NCBI GenBank assembly: GCA_023431185.1
Contig: JAEYXS010000031.1
Span: forward strand, 1 to 17,231
Direction of reading: 5' to 3'
From: Verrucomicrobiota bacterium
Lineage (GTDB): Bacteria > Verrucomicrobiota > Verrucomicrobiia > Limisphaerales > JAEYXS01
Length of the DNA: 17,231 nt
Of this stretch, positions 6,665-14,006 are shown piece by piece. The notes beneath the pieces were generated by a model, which saw only the letters and a list, made by a program, of their open reading frames with translations, was not told the DNA's origin and searched no databases. The translations under genes were made by a program, and so were the position numbers. Numbering within the stretch: the stretch's first letter is position 1; every line of letters starts with the position of its first letter.

Positions 6665-7509
6665 GCGGGCGCGGGAAAGATCTGTGGGATTGGCTGGCGG
6701 CGCGCCCAAGGGGCCAGCGAATGCTGGTCAAGTGCGTTTTACTGGGGCTGTTTACGCTGGCGGTGTTCTTTCCGCGACCGGACCAGCTGGTGAGGCAGAT
6801 CCCGCGCTGGAAAAATCCTGATTCGTTGATCGAGACCAATGCGCCGTTCCTGACGGAGATCAACCAGAAGATCGATGAGCAGTTGAAGCCGGAGGCTACG
6901 AAGAACGAAGAGATGAAGGCGGTGGAGCGGTTCGTGTATCGCGAGATCAAGTATGGGTATGACTGGGATGTGTGGGGCAATACGGATTACTGGCCGACGT
7001 TGGCGGAGGTGTGGCAAAATAAACGTGAGGATTGCGATGGGCAGGCGGTTTTGACGGCGAGCATCCTGCGCTCACGTGGATTCACGGATGTGCGGATCGT
7101 GGGGAATCTCAGCCATGTATGGGTGGCGGCGGGGACGAATGAGGTGATGAGCCCGCAGGCGGACAAGAATTTCCAGCGGGTGGATGGCAAACTGAAGGTG
7201 CGGTTGCCGGGGGCCAAGACATTTCTTCTGACCTGGGCGCATATCAACAAGTTTCCGGCGGCGCGTTCGCTGTTGTTGCTGCTGGCGGTGCTGATCCTGA
7301 CACTGCATCCGGTGTGGGATGTTAAGCAATGGTGGATGACTTTCGGGATCGGCGCGGCGGGGCTGCTGTTGCTCTATGACTGGGGCGGGAAGTACCTGCA
7401 AAGCAGTGCGGTGGGTGCGAGCCTGGGGTTTTGGACGGGCAACTTGCTGGTGCTGCTGGCCATCGGACTGGCGTATTACACGAAGCGGCCGGCCAACCAG
7501 CCGGGGTAA
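6661..7509 (+). CDS. Membrane-anchored transglutaminase-like protein
   Basis: A 282-aa protein. Residues 21-37 are a membrane segment. About 60-165 resemble a transglutaminase-like cysteine peptidase fold, with Cys125 in REDCDGQAVL and His152 in LSHVWVAAG. The third catalytic residue is not certain. Further hydrophobic segments lie near 201-216, 226-240 and 258-273. The papain-like part is thus held at the membrane, with its side not determined. The TTG start at 6661 is supported by GGAGG (6649-6653) 7 nt upstream, and it overlaps the previous stop as TTGA. ATG 6721, preceded by AAGGGG, is a second plausible start that would drop the first 20 residues. Substrate unknown. Confidence 0.78.
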   Translation: MSGRGKDLWDWLAARPRGQRMLVKCVLLGLFTLAVFFPRPDQLVRQIPRWKNPDSLIETNAPFLTEINQKIDEQLKPEATKNEEMKAVERFVYREIKYGYDWDVWGNTDYWPTLAEVWQNKREDCDGQAVLTASILRSRGFTDVRIVGNLSHVWVAAGTNEVMSPQADKNFQRVDGKLKVRLPGAKTFLLTWAHINKFPAARSLLLLLAVLILTLHPVWDVKQWWMTFGIGAAGLLLLYDWGGKYLQSSAVGASLGFWTGNLLVLLAIGLAYYTKRPANQPG

Positions 7510-7566
7510 AGGTTTTGCAAGATTTCCTTGTCGAAAAAGGCGGTTTGGCGCATTAAAGACGAAATC

Positions 7567-8421
7567 ATGAAAAAGCCCTTCATCATCGGTGTCCTTGTAT
7601 TCATTGGATTGCTTGCCGGAGCTTATGCCCTGGTCGTTTCGAACTTGAGCGGTCCCAAGGTGCAAGGCAAGCGGGTGGTCGCCTGGATGGATGAGCTGGC
7701 TTCGCGGGAAACCGCCATCCGGGACAAGGCCAAGGAGACGATCCTGGCCAACGGGAAGGAGTTCCTGCCGCATCTGGTGGCCATGATGAAGGCCGAAGAT
7801 TCCGAGCAGCGGCAGAAATGGGCGACGGTGCTGAATGTGGAGCATCCACCGTCTTACACACTTCGCCTCGGCGCGGTGCGTGGCTTTAATGTGCTGGGAG
7901 CGGCGGCAGCTCCGGTCATCCCCGATTTGCTGCCGTTGCTGGCGGTGCAGGATTCCGGGCTGGATGTGGCTGCCGCCTTTGGCGCCATCGGCAAAGACGC
8001 GGTGACCCCGCTGGTGCAGAAGCTTTCCGATCCGAACAAGCAGGTGCGGGCCATGGCGGCAGCGTCCCTTTCCCGGATGAAGGCCGGGGAAGCCACGGGA
8101 GCGGCGGATGCCTTGATCAAAGGGTTGCAAGATGAGGATGGCTCGGTCCGCAGCTGGATGGCCACCGCCGTGGGCAAAAGCCAGGTCTCGGCCGAGGTGG
8201 CCATCCCGATACTGATCACCTTGCTGGAAGACAAGGACACTTCTGTGGTGGCATCATCGGCATCCGCCTTGGGCCTCTACGGTCCCGCAGCCAAGGAAGC
8301 CCTGCCCAAGTTGCAGAAGCTTTCCAAGGTCCGCAACGAGGAGATCAGCGGAGCGGCCCAGAACGCGGTGACGCTGATCGCCCCCGAGCCGGAGCCTGAA
8401 GCCAAGAAAGCCAGTGAATAA
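7567..8421 (+). CDS. HEAT-repeat protein with N-terminal membrane anchor
   Basis: A 284-aa protein starting at ATG 7567 with MKKPFIIGVLVFIGLLAGAY, a signal anchor or signal peptide. The rest is built of helical HEAT-like repeats: DKAKETILANGKEFLPHLVAMM, AAAPVIPDLLPLLA, GKDAVTPLVQKLSDPNKQVRAMAAASLSRM, ALIKGLQDEDGSVRSWMATAVGK and ILITLLEDKDTSVVASSASALGL. The tail is Pro/Glu/Lys-rich (PEPEPEAKKASE). HEAT arrays bind other proteins, and no catalytic residues are apparent. An in-frame TTG at 7528 exists but lacks any sign of being the start. The end overlaps the next gene's GTG by 8 nt, suggesting it acts with, or is coupled to, the sulfatase. Confidence 0.82.
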   Translation: MKKPFIIGVLVFIGLLAGAYALVVSNLSGPKVQGKRVVAWMDELASRETAIRDKAKETILANGKEFLPHLVAMMKAEDSEQRQKWATVLNVEHPPSYTLRLGAVRGFNVLGAAAAPVIPDLLPLLAVQDSGLDVAAAFGAIGKDAVTPLVQKLSDPNKQVRAMAAASLSRMKAGEATGAADALIKGLQDEDGSVRSWMATAVGKSQVSAEVAIPILITLLEDKDTSVVASSASALGLYGPAAKEALPKLQKLSKVRNEEISGAAQNAVTLIAPEPEPEAKKASE

Positions 8422-9916
8422 GCGGCCGACCAGTCAGCCAAGGACGGCAAGCTGCCAGATACTGCTGGGAGTCTGGCTGGCCCTAGTTTGGCTGGTAAAC
8501 GCCGGGGCACAGGCGGCTGAGAGCCACCCGCCCAATGTGGTGATCATCTTCACGGACGATCTGGGTTATGCCGATGTCGGGGTGTTCGGCGCAAAAGGCT
8601 ACCAGACGCCGCATCTGGACCGGATGGCGAAGGAAGGCATCCGCTTCGTCAATTTTCATGTCAGCCAGGCCGTTTGCTCGGCCTCCCGGGCGGCTTTGCT
8701 GACCGGCTGTTACAATAACCGCGTGGGTATCCACGGGGCATTGGGACCGGGGGCGAAGATCGGGTTGAACCCGGAGGAGATGACCATCGCCGAGGTGGTG
8801 AAACAGAAGGGCTACGCTACCGGGATGTTCGGCAAGTGGCATCTGGGCGATCATCCTTCCATGCTGCCCTTGAAGCAGGGCTTCGATGAGTATTACGGCA
8901 TCCCTTATTCCAATGACATGTGGCCGTTCCACCCGGAAGTCGTTGATCTGCCGGATGACTCTCCGCGAAAGAAGCGTTGGCCGGACCTGCCGATGGTTGA
9001 GGGAGACAAAATCATCAATCCCAAGCTCACTCCGGACGACCAGACGCAACTCACCACCTCCTACACGGAACGGGCGGTGAAGTTCATCGAGAAGAACCGG
9101 GCGAAACCATTCTTTCTCTACGTGGCGCATAACATGCCGCATGTGCCGTTGTATGTGTCGGACAAATTCAAGGGCAAATCGGAGCGGGGAATCTTTGGAG
9201 ATGTGCTGATGGAGATCGACTGGTCGGTGGGCGAGATATTGAAGGCGCTGTCGCAAAACGGATTGGATGACAACACGCTGGTGATCTTCACATCGGATAA
9301 TGGGCCGTGGCTTTCCTATGGCACGCATGCGGGTTCGGCCGGGCCGTTGCGGGAAGGCAAGGGGACTTCTTGGGAAGGTGGTGTAAGAGTGCCGTTCATC
9401 GCACGGTGGCCGGGCAAGATTCCGCAAAATCGCGTGAGCGGATTGCCGGCGATGACGATTGATCTGCTACCGACCATCGCCGGACTGGTGGGGGCGCCTT
9501 TGCCGGAGAAGAAGATCGACGGCAAGGACATCTGGCCTTTGCTGAAGGGCGATGCCACGGCGAAGAGCCCGCAGGAGGCCTACTACATCTATTACGCGAA
9601 CAACCAGTTGCAGGCGGTGATCAGCGGGCAGTGGAAACTGTTCTTCCCGCACACGTATCGCACGCTGGCCGGGAGGCCGGGTGGCTCAGGAGGCAAGCCG
9701 GCCAATTACGAGAATGCGAAGACGGAGCTGGCGCTTTACGACCTGAAGAATGATTTGGGTGAGACGACCAATGTGGCGGCGAAGAACCCGGAAGTGGTGG
9801 AGCGGCTGCAGAAGCTGGCGGAACTTATGCGGGAGGATCTGGGAGATTCGTTGACACAACGCAAGGGCAGTGGAGTACGGGAACCGGGACGGGTGGCGGC
9901 AGCCACTGCCAACTGA
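8414..9916 (+). CDS. Secreted arylsulfatase-type sulfatase
   Basis: A 500-aa type I sulfatase that would remove sulfate esters from an external sugar or aryl substrate. The start is GTG 8414, overlapping the previous stop by 8 nt. Residues about 14-35 form a Sec signal peptide. Metal site D48/D49 (IFTDDLGYADVG), the modification motif C88-S-A-S-R92 followed by AALLTG, GKWHLGD (K141, H143), HNMPHVPL, TSDNGPW (D295, N296) and EGKGTSWEGGVRVPF are all present. The motif is the CxAxR variant rather than CxPxR. Its Cys must become formylglycine, and no maturase gene is in the window. The C-terminal part (residues about 385-470) keeps the family's beta-sheet subdomain with LYDLKNDLGETTNVA. Length is typical and the substrate is unknown. 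Confidence 0.95.
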   Translation: MNKRPTSQPRTASCQILLGVWLALVWLVNAGAQAAESHPPNVVIIFTDDLGYADVGVFGAKGYQTPHLDRMAKEGIRFVNFHVSQAVCSASRAALLTGCYNNRVGIHGALGPGAKIGLNPEEMTIAEVVKQKGYATGMFGKWHLGDHPSMLPLKQGFDEYYGIPYSNDMWPFHPEVVDLPDDSPRKKRWPDLPMVEGDKIINPKLTPDDQTQLTTSYTERAVKFIEKNRAKPFFLYVAHNMPHVPLYVSDKFKGKSERGIFGDVLMEIDWSVGEILKALSQNGLDDNTLVIFTSDNGPWLSYGTHAGSAGPLREGKGTSWEGGVRVPFIARWPGKIPQNRVSGLPAMTIDLLPTIAGLVGAPLPEKKIDGKDIWPLLKGDATAKSPQEAYYIYYANNQLQAVISGQWKLFFPHTYRTLAGRPGGSGGKPANYENAKTELALYDLKNDLGETTNVAAKNPEVVERLQKLAELMREDLGDSLTQRKGSGVREPGRVAAATAN

Positions 9917-9941
9917 CGGCTGACCATCTTCAGCCGCTTTT
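9917..9941 (+). terminator. Rho-independent terminator after the sulfatase
   Basis: CGGCTGA (9917-9923) pairs perfectly with TCAGCCG (9930-9936) around a 6-nt loop, followed by CTTTTGTT. It starts directly after the sulfatase stop and closes the plus-strand run. The remaining gap to glpF (to 10045) shows nothing else clear. Confidence 0.75.
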
Positions 9942-10045
9942 GTTGCCGTCAGCTGGAATACAAAAACAGGAGTTCCACATTCCACTACCTGAGCGTTGCG
10001 AGATGCTTCCGAATTACTTCCACCGACCCGGCTGTGCCTTGCCGT

Positions 10046-10774
10046 TCACGGCCAGAGCATGATGTGGAAGAAGGCGGCGATGACGCCACCGATGATGGGA
10101 CCGACGATGGGCACCCAGGCATAGCTCCAATCCGAACTGCCTTTGCCCGCGATGGGCAGGAGTGCGTGGGCGATACGCGGTCCGAGATCGCGCGCGGGGT
10201 TGATGGCGTAGCCTGTCGGGCCGCCGAGCGAAAGGCCGATGGCCCAGACGATAATGCCGACAAGGAAGGGACCAAAGCCGACGTCGAAGCCGGAATCAGG
10301 GACGAGATTAGCGGGTGTCAAGATGGCGAGCACACCCAGCACGAGCATGAAGGTGCCGATGACTTCGGTGATCATGTTGGAGGCAGGTTTGCGCACGGCG
10401 GGGCCGGTGCAGAAGACGGCGAGCTTGGCACCGGGATCTTTCGTGAGTTCCCAGTGGGGCAGGTAGGCGAGCCAGACAATGACCGCACCGAGGAAGGCCC
10501 CGAGCATCTGGGCGGAGATGTACACGGGCACCATGTCCCAGGACAGCTTGCCGATGCTGGCCACGGCGATAGTGACGGCGGGGTTCAGATGTGCACCGCT
10601 GATGGGGCCTACACAGTACACGGCAAACGTGACTGCCAAGGCCCAGCCGGTGGTGATGACCATCCAACCGCCGTTCTGGCCTTTGGACTGTTGAAGCACG
10701 ACGTTCGCGACCACGCCATCACCTAAAATGATGAGCAGCATGGTCCCAATCAATTCGGCAGCGAATGGGCTCAT
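10046..10774 (-). CDS. glpF: Glycerol facilitator (aquaglyceroporin, MIP family)
   Basis: A 242-aa inner-membrane channel with six membrane helices and two half-helices carrying the NPA motifs: SGAHLNPAVT (64-66) and GYAINPARD (192-194). The Asp after NPAR marks the glycerol-conducting branch. Selectivity-filter residues align with E. coli GlpF as W44 (Trp48) and R195 (Arg206), while Phe200 is replaced by Tyr189. It should pass glycerol or similar small polyols. No glycerol kinase or glycerol-phosphate dehydrogenase is adjacent. The gene is on the same strand as lpxD, 189 bp downstream of it, and has only a weak purine stretch before ATG, so it may have its own promoter. Confidence 0.93.
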   Translation of the reverse strand: MSPFAAELIGTMLLIILGDGVVANVVLQQSKGQNGGWMVITTGWALAVTFAVYCVGPISGAHLNPAVTIAVASIGKLSWDMVPVYISAQMLGAFLGAVIVWLAYLPHWELTKDPGAKLAVFCTGPAVRKPASNMITEVIGTFMLVLGVLAILTPANLVPDSGFDVGFGPFLVGIIVWAIGLSLGGPTGYAINPARDLGPRIAHALLPIAGKGSSDWSYAWVPIVGPIIGGVIAAFFHIMLWP

Positions 10775-10865
10775 GAGAGATTTCTTTGTGGAACGAAGGG
10801 AACGCTAGCGGGACCAAGGCGGGGCGTCGATGGGAAAATTTCTCTAACGATAGACGCGCTCACTC

Positions 10866-10905
10866 CTCACCCCAACCCTCTGCTTGTCGAGGGAAGAGGG
10901 GAAAT
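10866..10905. repeat. REP-like palindromic element
   Basis: A tract starting CCTCACCCCAACCCTCT is followed by its imperfect complement: CCCC (10870-10873) with GGGG (10898-10901) and CCCTC (10876-10880) with GAGGG (10889-10893). Similar CTCACCCC...GAGGG elements occur as dispersed intergenic palindromes in many bacteria. It lies between lpxD and glpF and could cap the lpxD transcript. Confidence 0.5.
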
Positions 10906-10963
10906 ATTTGTCGCCTTTGGCCAGTGATTTGGCGGCGTTTTTGCGAGAGTTCAGCGAGTGGAA

Positions 10964-11998
10964 CTACTCTGCGGGACCGGCAGTTTTGTGGCCGAGTTGC
11001 CGTTCCAGTTCTTTTACGCGGCGAATAAGTTCGGGCAGTTGCTGCAGGGCGAGCATCTGGCGCTTGGCTTGCTTATCTGGTTGAGCAGGGCTGCCCATCC
11101 ATTTTTCCTTGGCCGGAATGTCGTGCATGACTCCGGACTGGGCGACGATGGTGACCTGATCGCCGATCTTGAGGTGGCCGGCGAGGCCGACTTGACCGGC
11201 GACCGTGACGAAGTTGCCGAGCTTGGTGCTGCCCGCGATGCCAGTCTGCGAGATGATGATGCAATGCTCGCCGATGACGACGTTGTGGCCGATCTGCACG
11301 AGGTTATCAATCTTCGTGCCCTTGCCGATGATCGTGGGGCCGAGCGCGCCGCGATCGATGGTCACATTTGCACCCAGTTCTACATCATCACCGAGAATCA
11401 CGATGCCTACTTGGGGCACTTTGCGATGCTGGCCTTGATCGAAGACGTAGCCGAAACCGTCTGAGCCCACGGCCGTGCCGGCATGAATACGGACGCGTGC
11501 ACCGACTTTGCAACCTTGGTAGACGGTGACGTTTGGAAAGATGCGGGTGTCCTCACCGATGACTGCATTTTCACCGATGGAGACCAAGCGCTCCAACACG
11601 ACGCGCGCACCGATGGTGGCACCAGCACCGACGAAGCAGTTCGGACCGACAAATGCGGAGGGATCAACAGAAGCTTTCGGATCAACCACCGCACTGGGAT
11701 GGATGCCGGGAGCGAAAGCGGGTTCCGGGAAAAAGAGCGGCAAAACGCGGGCAAAGGCGACACGGGCGTTCGGCACTTTGATGAGCGTTTTCTTGGCCGT
11801 CTGAAAATCATCTCCGGCGATCAATATCGCAGAGGCGGCGCTTTGATCGGCAGCGGCGAAGTATTCCTGATTCTCTGCAAAGGTCAGATCTCCGGGCTTG
11901 GCATTGGAGGCGGGGGCGAAACCGGTCAGCAAAACAGAACCATCGCCGATGACTTGTCCTTGCAGTTGGGCGGCGATTTCAGCGGCGGTAAAGGGCAT
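10964..11998 (-). CDS. lpxD: UDP-3-O-acylglucosamine N-acyltransferase
   Basis: LpxD adds the second, N-linked acyl chain to UDP-3-O-acylglucosamine in lipid A synthesis. The 344-aa protein has the N-terminal uridine-binding domain (about 1-98), then a left-handed beta-helix of hexapeptide repeats (about 99-290; for example SIGENAVIGEDTRIFPNVTV), with DGFGY and the catalytic His238 in IDNLVQIGHNVVIGEH, next to E. coli His239. The C-terminal helix carries the end of a short coiled stretch (LPELIRRVKELERQL). It lies 14 bp after panD on the same strand, so the two genes are probably co-transcribed. Length is normal. It indicates an outer membrane with lipid A. Confidence 0.96.
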   Translation of the reverse strand: MPFTAAEIAAQLQGQVIGDGSVLLTGFAPASNAKPGDLTFAENQEYFAAADQSAASAILIAGDDFQTAKKTLIKVPNARVAFARVLPLFFPEPAFAPGIHPSAVVDPKASVDPSAFVGPNCFVGAGATIGARVVLERLVSIGENAVIGEDTRIFPNVTVYQGCKVGARVRIHAGTAVGSDGFGYVFDQGQHRKVPQVGIVILGDDVELGANVTIDRGALGPTIIGKGTKIDNLVQIGHNVVIGEHCIIISQTGIAGSTKLGNFVTVAGQVGLAGHLKIGDQVTIVAQSGVMHDIPAKEKWMGSPAQPDKQAKRQMLALQQLPELIRRVKELERQLGHKTAGPAE

Positions 11999-12012
11999 AG
12001 GGTGGGTGAGGG

Positions 12013-12375
12013 CTAGATGCCGCGTTCGCTCAGGATCTTATTAGCCTCACCCAAAATGATGATCTTGGGCGTCCAGTTTTTGGCTTCATTTTGGTCCACC
12101 ACGGCGTAGGTCATGATGGTGAGGCGGTCACCGACCTTGCCCAGATGGGCCACACCACCATTCAAGATGATAGCACCGGAGCCGCGCTGACCGGGGATGG
12201 CGTAGGTCTCAAAGCGCTGACCGTTGGCCATGTTCCCGCACAAAACACGTTCAAAAGGCACGATGCCGGCCTTTTCCATGAAATCTTCGGCGATGGTCAG
12301 GCTGCCCTCGTAATTGACGTTGGCACCCGTGACTTCCGCCCGGTGTATCTTTGATTTTAGCAGGTGAATCTGCAT
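12013..12375 (-). CDS. panD: Aspartate 1-decarboxylase (pyruvoyl enzyme precursor)
   Basis: PanD makes beta-alanine from aspartate for pantothenate synthesis. The start at 12375 gives 120 aa beginning MQIHLLKSKIHRAEVT, with the self-cleavage site Gly24-Ser25 in NYEGSLTI at exactly the family position. Ser25 becomes the pyruvoyl cofactor, and T57 and Y58 (RFETYAIPG) are the residues that assist cleavage and catalysis. A longer frame starting at 12432 would add 19 residues lacking similarity and run into the promoter region, so it is rejected. GAGAG sits 4 nt before ATG. lpxD follows after 14 bp. panB lies far upstream on the other strand. Confidence 0.96.
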   Translation of the reverse strand: MQIHLLKSKIHRAEVTGANVNYEGSLTIAEDFMEKAGIVPFERVLCGNMANGQRFETYAIPGQRGSGAIILNGGVAHLGKVGDRLTIMTYAVVDQNEAKNWTPKIIILGEANKILSERGI

Positions 12376-12382
12376 ACAACTC

Positions 12383-12403
12383 TCAAGTCGTCCGTTGACT
12401 TGA
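12383..12403. promoter_or_regulatory. 7-bp inverted repeat, candidate operator
   Basis: TCAAGTC (12383-12389) and GACTTGA (12397-12403) form perfect arms with a 7-nt spacer. The right arm overlaps the -35 box of the plus promoter, and the whole element lies just downstream of the predicted panD start of transcription. It could bind a repressor or fold as a hairpin in the panD leader. Confidence 0.45.
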
Positions 12404-12423
12404 AAAACGCGCGTCACTATAAA
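12395..12423 (+). promoter_or_regulatory. Sigma-70-type promoter for the Gfo/Idh/MocA gene
   Basis: TTGACT (12395-12400), a 17-nt spacer and TATAAA (12418-12423) fit the housekeeping consensus closely. It would start transcription near 12430, about 50 nt before ATG 12482. Confidence 0.65.
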
Positions 12424-12443
12424 GGCCGCCATCTCGTATTCAA
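12416..12443 (-). promoter_or_regulatory. Sigma-70-type promoter for panD-lpxD
   Basis: On the minus strand TTGAAT (12443-12438), a 16-nt spacer and TATAGT (12421-12416) form a promoter pointing to panD. Its -10 shares bases 12418-12421 with the -10 of the plus promoter, so the two may compete. Confidence 0.5.
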
Positions 12444-12481
12444 CAACGGACTGAAACCATTTTATATCATCACTTTACACC

Positions 12482-13645
12482 ATGAGCAGAAAAATTCGAT
12501 ACGGTATGGTGGGCGGTGGTCGCGGGGCCTTCATTGGCGCCGTGCATCGCATCGCGGCGAACATTGACGGGCAGATCGAGCTGGTTTGCGGCGCATTCTC
12601 CTCTGACCCAGAGCGTTCCAAGGCGAGCGGCGCGGATCTTTTCCTCCCGGCGAACCGTTGCTACGGCACGTTTGAGGAGATGATCAAGGCCGAGGCCAAG
12701 CTGCCGGAAGGTGAGCGCATGGACTTCGTTTCCATCGTCACGCCGAACCACATGCATTTCCCTCCGGCCAAAATGGCGCTGGAGAATGGCTTCCATGTCT
12801 TGAGCGACAAACCGGCCACGCTGAACCTCGCCGAGGCGAAGAAGCTCGGTGAGATCGTGAAAAAGAGCGGCCAGCTCTACGGCCTGACGCACAACTACAC
12901 GGGCTATCCGTTGGTGAAGGAAGCCAAGGCGATGATCGCCGCAGGTAAGCTCGGCAAGATCCGCAAGGTGGTCGTCGAGTATCCGCAAGGCTGGCTGGCG
13001 ACGCGCCTCGAGGCGAGCGGCCAGAAGCAGGCGGCTTGGCGCACGGACCCGAAGCGTTCGGGCGCGGCGGGTTGCATCGGCGACATCGGTACGCATGCCG
13101 AGAACTTGGCGGAGTACATCACGGGCCTGGAGATTGAGGAATTGGCCGCTGACATCACGGCTTTCGTGAAAGGTCGCGCGCTGGATGATGACGGCAACGT
13201 GTTGCTGCGTTTCAAGGGCGGCGCGAAAGGCGTGTTGCACAGCTCGCAGATTTCCGTGGGTGAAGAGAATAACTTGAACATCCGCGTGTATGGTGAACTC
13301 GGCGGCATCGAATGGCACCAGAAGGAGCCGAATACGATGCTGGTGAAGTGGCTGGATCAACCGATGCAGGTGTATCGCACCAGCATGGGTTACTTGAGCG
13401 ATGCCGCCAAAGCGGCTGGACGCACGCCACCAGCGCATCCGGAAGGTTATCTCGAGGCGTTCGCGAACATCTACAAGAACTTTGCGAATCACATCCGCGC
13501 GGTGCAAGCGGGTACGAAGCTGCCGAAGGATGCGGTGGCGCTGGATTACCCGAAGATCAGCGATGGTATCCGCGGCATGGCCTTCATCGAAGCTGTGGTG
13601 AAGTCCTCGAAGGGCAACGCCAAGTGGACGAAGCTGAAGGTGTAA
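12482..13645 (+). CDS. Gfo/Idh/MocA family oxidoreductase
   Basis: A 387-aa cytosolic NAD(P)-dependent oxidoreductase. The N-terminal Rossmann domain has MVGGGRGAFIGAVH (residues about 9-22), VSIVTPNHMHFPPA and the family SDKPATLNLAEA motif (usual EKP, here DKP). The C-terminal half has the alpha/beta substrate domain with AGCIGDIGTHAENLAEYITG, containing the likely catalytic Asp and His. It probably oxidises or reduces a sugar or cyclitol, with the substrate not predictable. No signal peptide is seen. It is monocistronic: its own promoter (12395-12423) lies upstream and a strong terminator follows at 13670-13699. Verrucomicrobia and Planctomycetes carry many paralogs of this family. Confidence 0.93.
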   Translation: MSRKIRYGMVGGGRGAFIGAVHRIAANIDGQIELVCGAFSSDPERSKASGADLFLPANRCYGTFEEMIKAEAKLPEGERMDFVSIVTPNHMHFPPAKMALENGFHVLSDKPATLNLAEAKKLGEIVKKSGQLYGLTHNYTGYPLVKEAKAMIAAGKLGKIRKVVVEYPQGWLATRLEASGQKQAAWRTDPKRSGAAGCIGDIGTHAENLAEYITGLEIEELAADITAFVKGRALDDDGNVLLRFKGGAKGVLHSSQISVGEENNLNIRVYGELGGIEWHQKEPNTMLVKWLDQPMQVYRTSMGYLSDAAKAAGRTPPAHPEGYLEAFANIYKNFANHIRAVQAGTKLPKDAVALDYPKISDGIRGMAFIEAVVKSSKGNAKWTKLKV

Positions 13646-13669
13646 TAAGCAGATGGTTTTAGAGGTGGT

Positions 13670-13707
13670 CTGGGCTTGCCTGAAGCAAGGCAAGCCCAGC
13701 CTGTTTT
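13670..13707 (+). terminator. Rho-independent terminator after the oxidoreductase
   Basis: A perfect 12-bp stem, CTGGGCTTGCCT (13670-13681) with AGGCAAGCCCAG (13688-13699) around a 6-nt loop, followed by CCTGTTTTA. It lies 25 nt after the oxidoreductase stop. Confidence 0.8.
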
Positions 13708-13932
13708 AGGCCCGCTCAAGAAGTAAAATGCTGATTCTCCTGATGAATTAGAGCGGTAAAAAATACTGTGGCCGATTGTCTCGGGAGCAAAGCGGGTGGT
13801 CTGTTTTGGTTCTGGCTTCGTTTCGGCCCAGTCACAGGGGCTTTGGAACCGCAACGTCACGAGCAGGCCGGTCATTACCGGGTTTAGCTGGGGTCTCCTT
13901 ACTTCGACTGCTGCGTACAAATTGGGGCAAAG

Positions 13933-13963
13933 AAAAAGGACGGCGTTGCCGCCGTCCTTTTTT
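13933..13963 (-). terminator. Bidirectional rho-independent terminator after gnd
   Basis: AAAAAGGACGGCG (13933-13945) pairs perfectly with CGCCGTCCTTTTT (13950-13962) around a 4-nt loop. U-runs form on either strand, so it can end gnd (minus) and also stop plus-strand transcripts. It lies about 44 nt beyond the gnd stop. Confidence 0.92.
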
Positions 13964-14006
13964 AAGACGATGCAAGGGCTCGACGGAGTCTCGCCCTGCG
14001 TTTTAC

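Larger units (their letters stand above)
13646..14006. other. Convergent intergenic region between the oxidoreductase and gnd
   Basis: About 360 bp without a supported gene. It contains a terminator for each flanking gene (separate entries), a small hairpin CCGGT-catt-ACCGG (13868-13881), and a 6-bp inverted repeat CCGCTC (13712-13717) / GAGCGG (13751-13756) followed by TAAAAAATAC. The middle, about 13710-13930, is open on the minus strand as part of a long shadow frame, but its translation has no recognisable domain. It may be a dispersed intergenic element. Confidence 0.6.

Noticed and set aside
12376..12432. Longer panD starting at 12432
   Set aside because: The extra 19 residues lack similarity, would shift the invariant Gly24-Ser25 position and cover the promoter region.
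12470..13693. 407-codon minus-strand frame opposite the oxidoreductase
   Set aside because: It is a shadow of the well-supported plus-strand gene, with Arg/His/Leu-rich composition and no motif.
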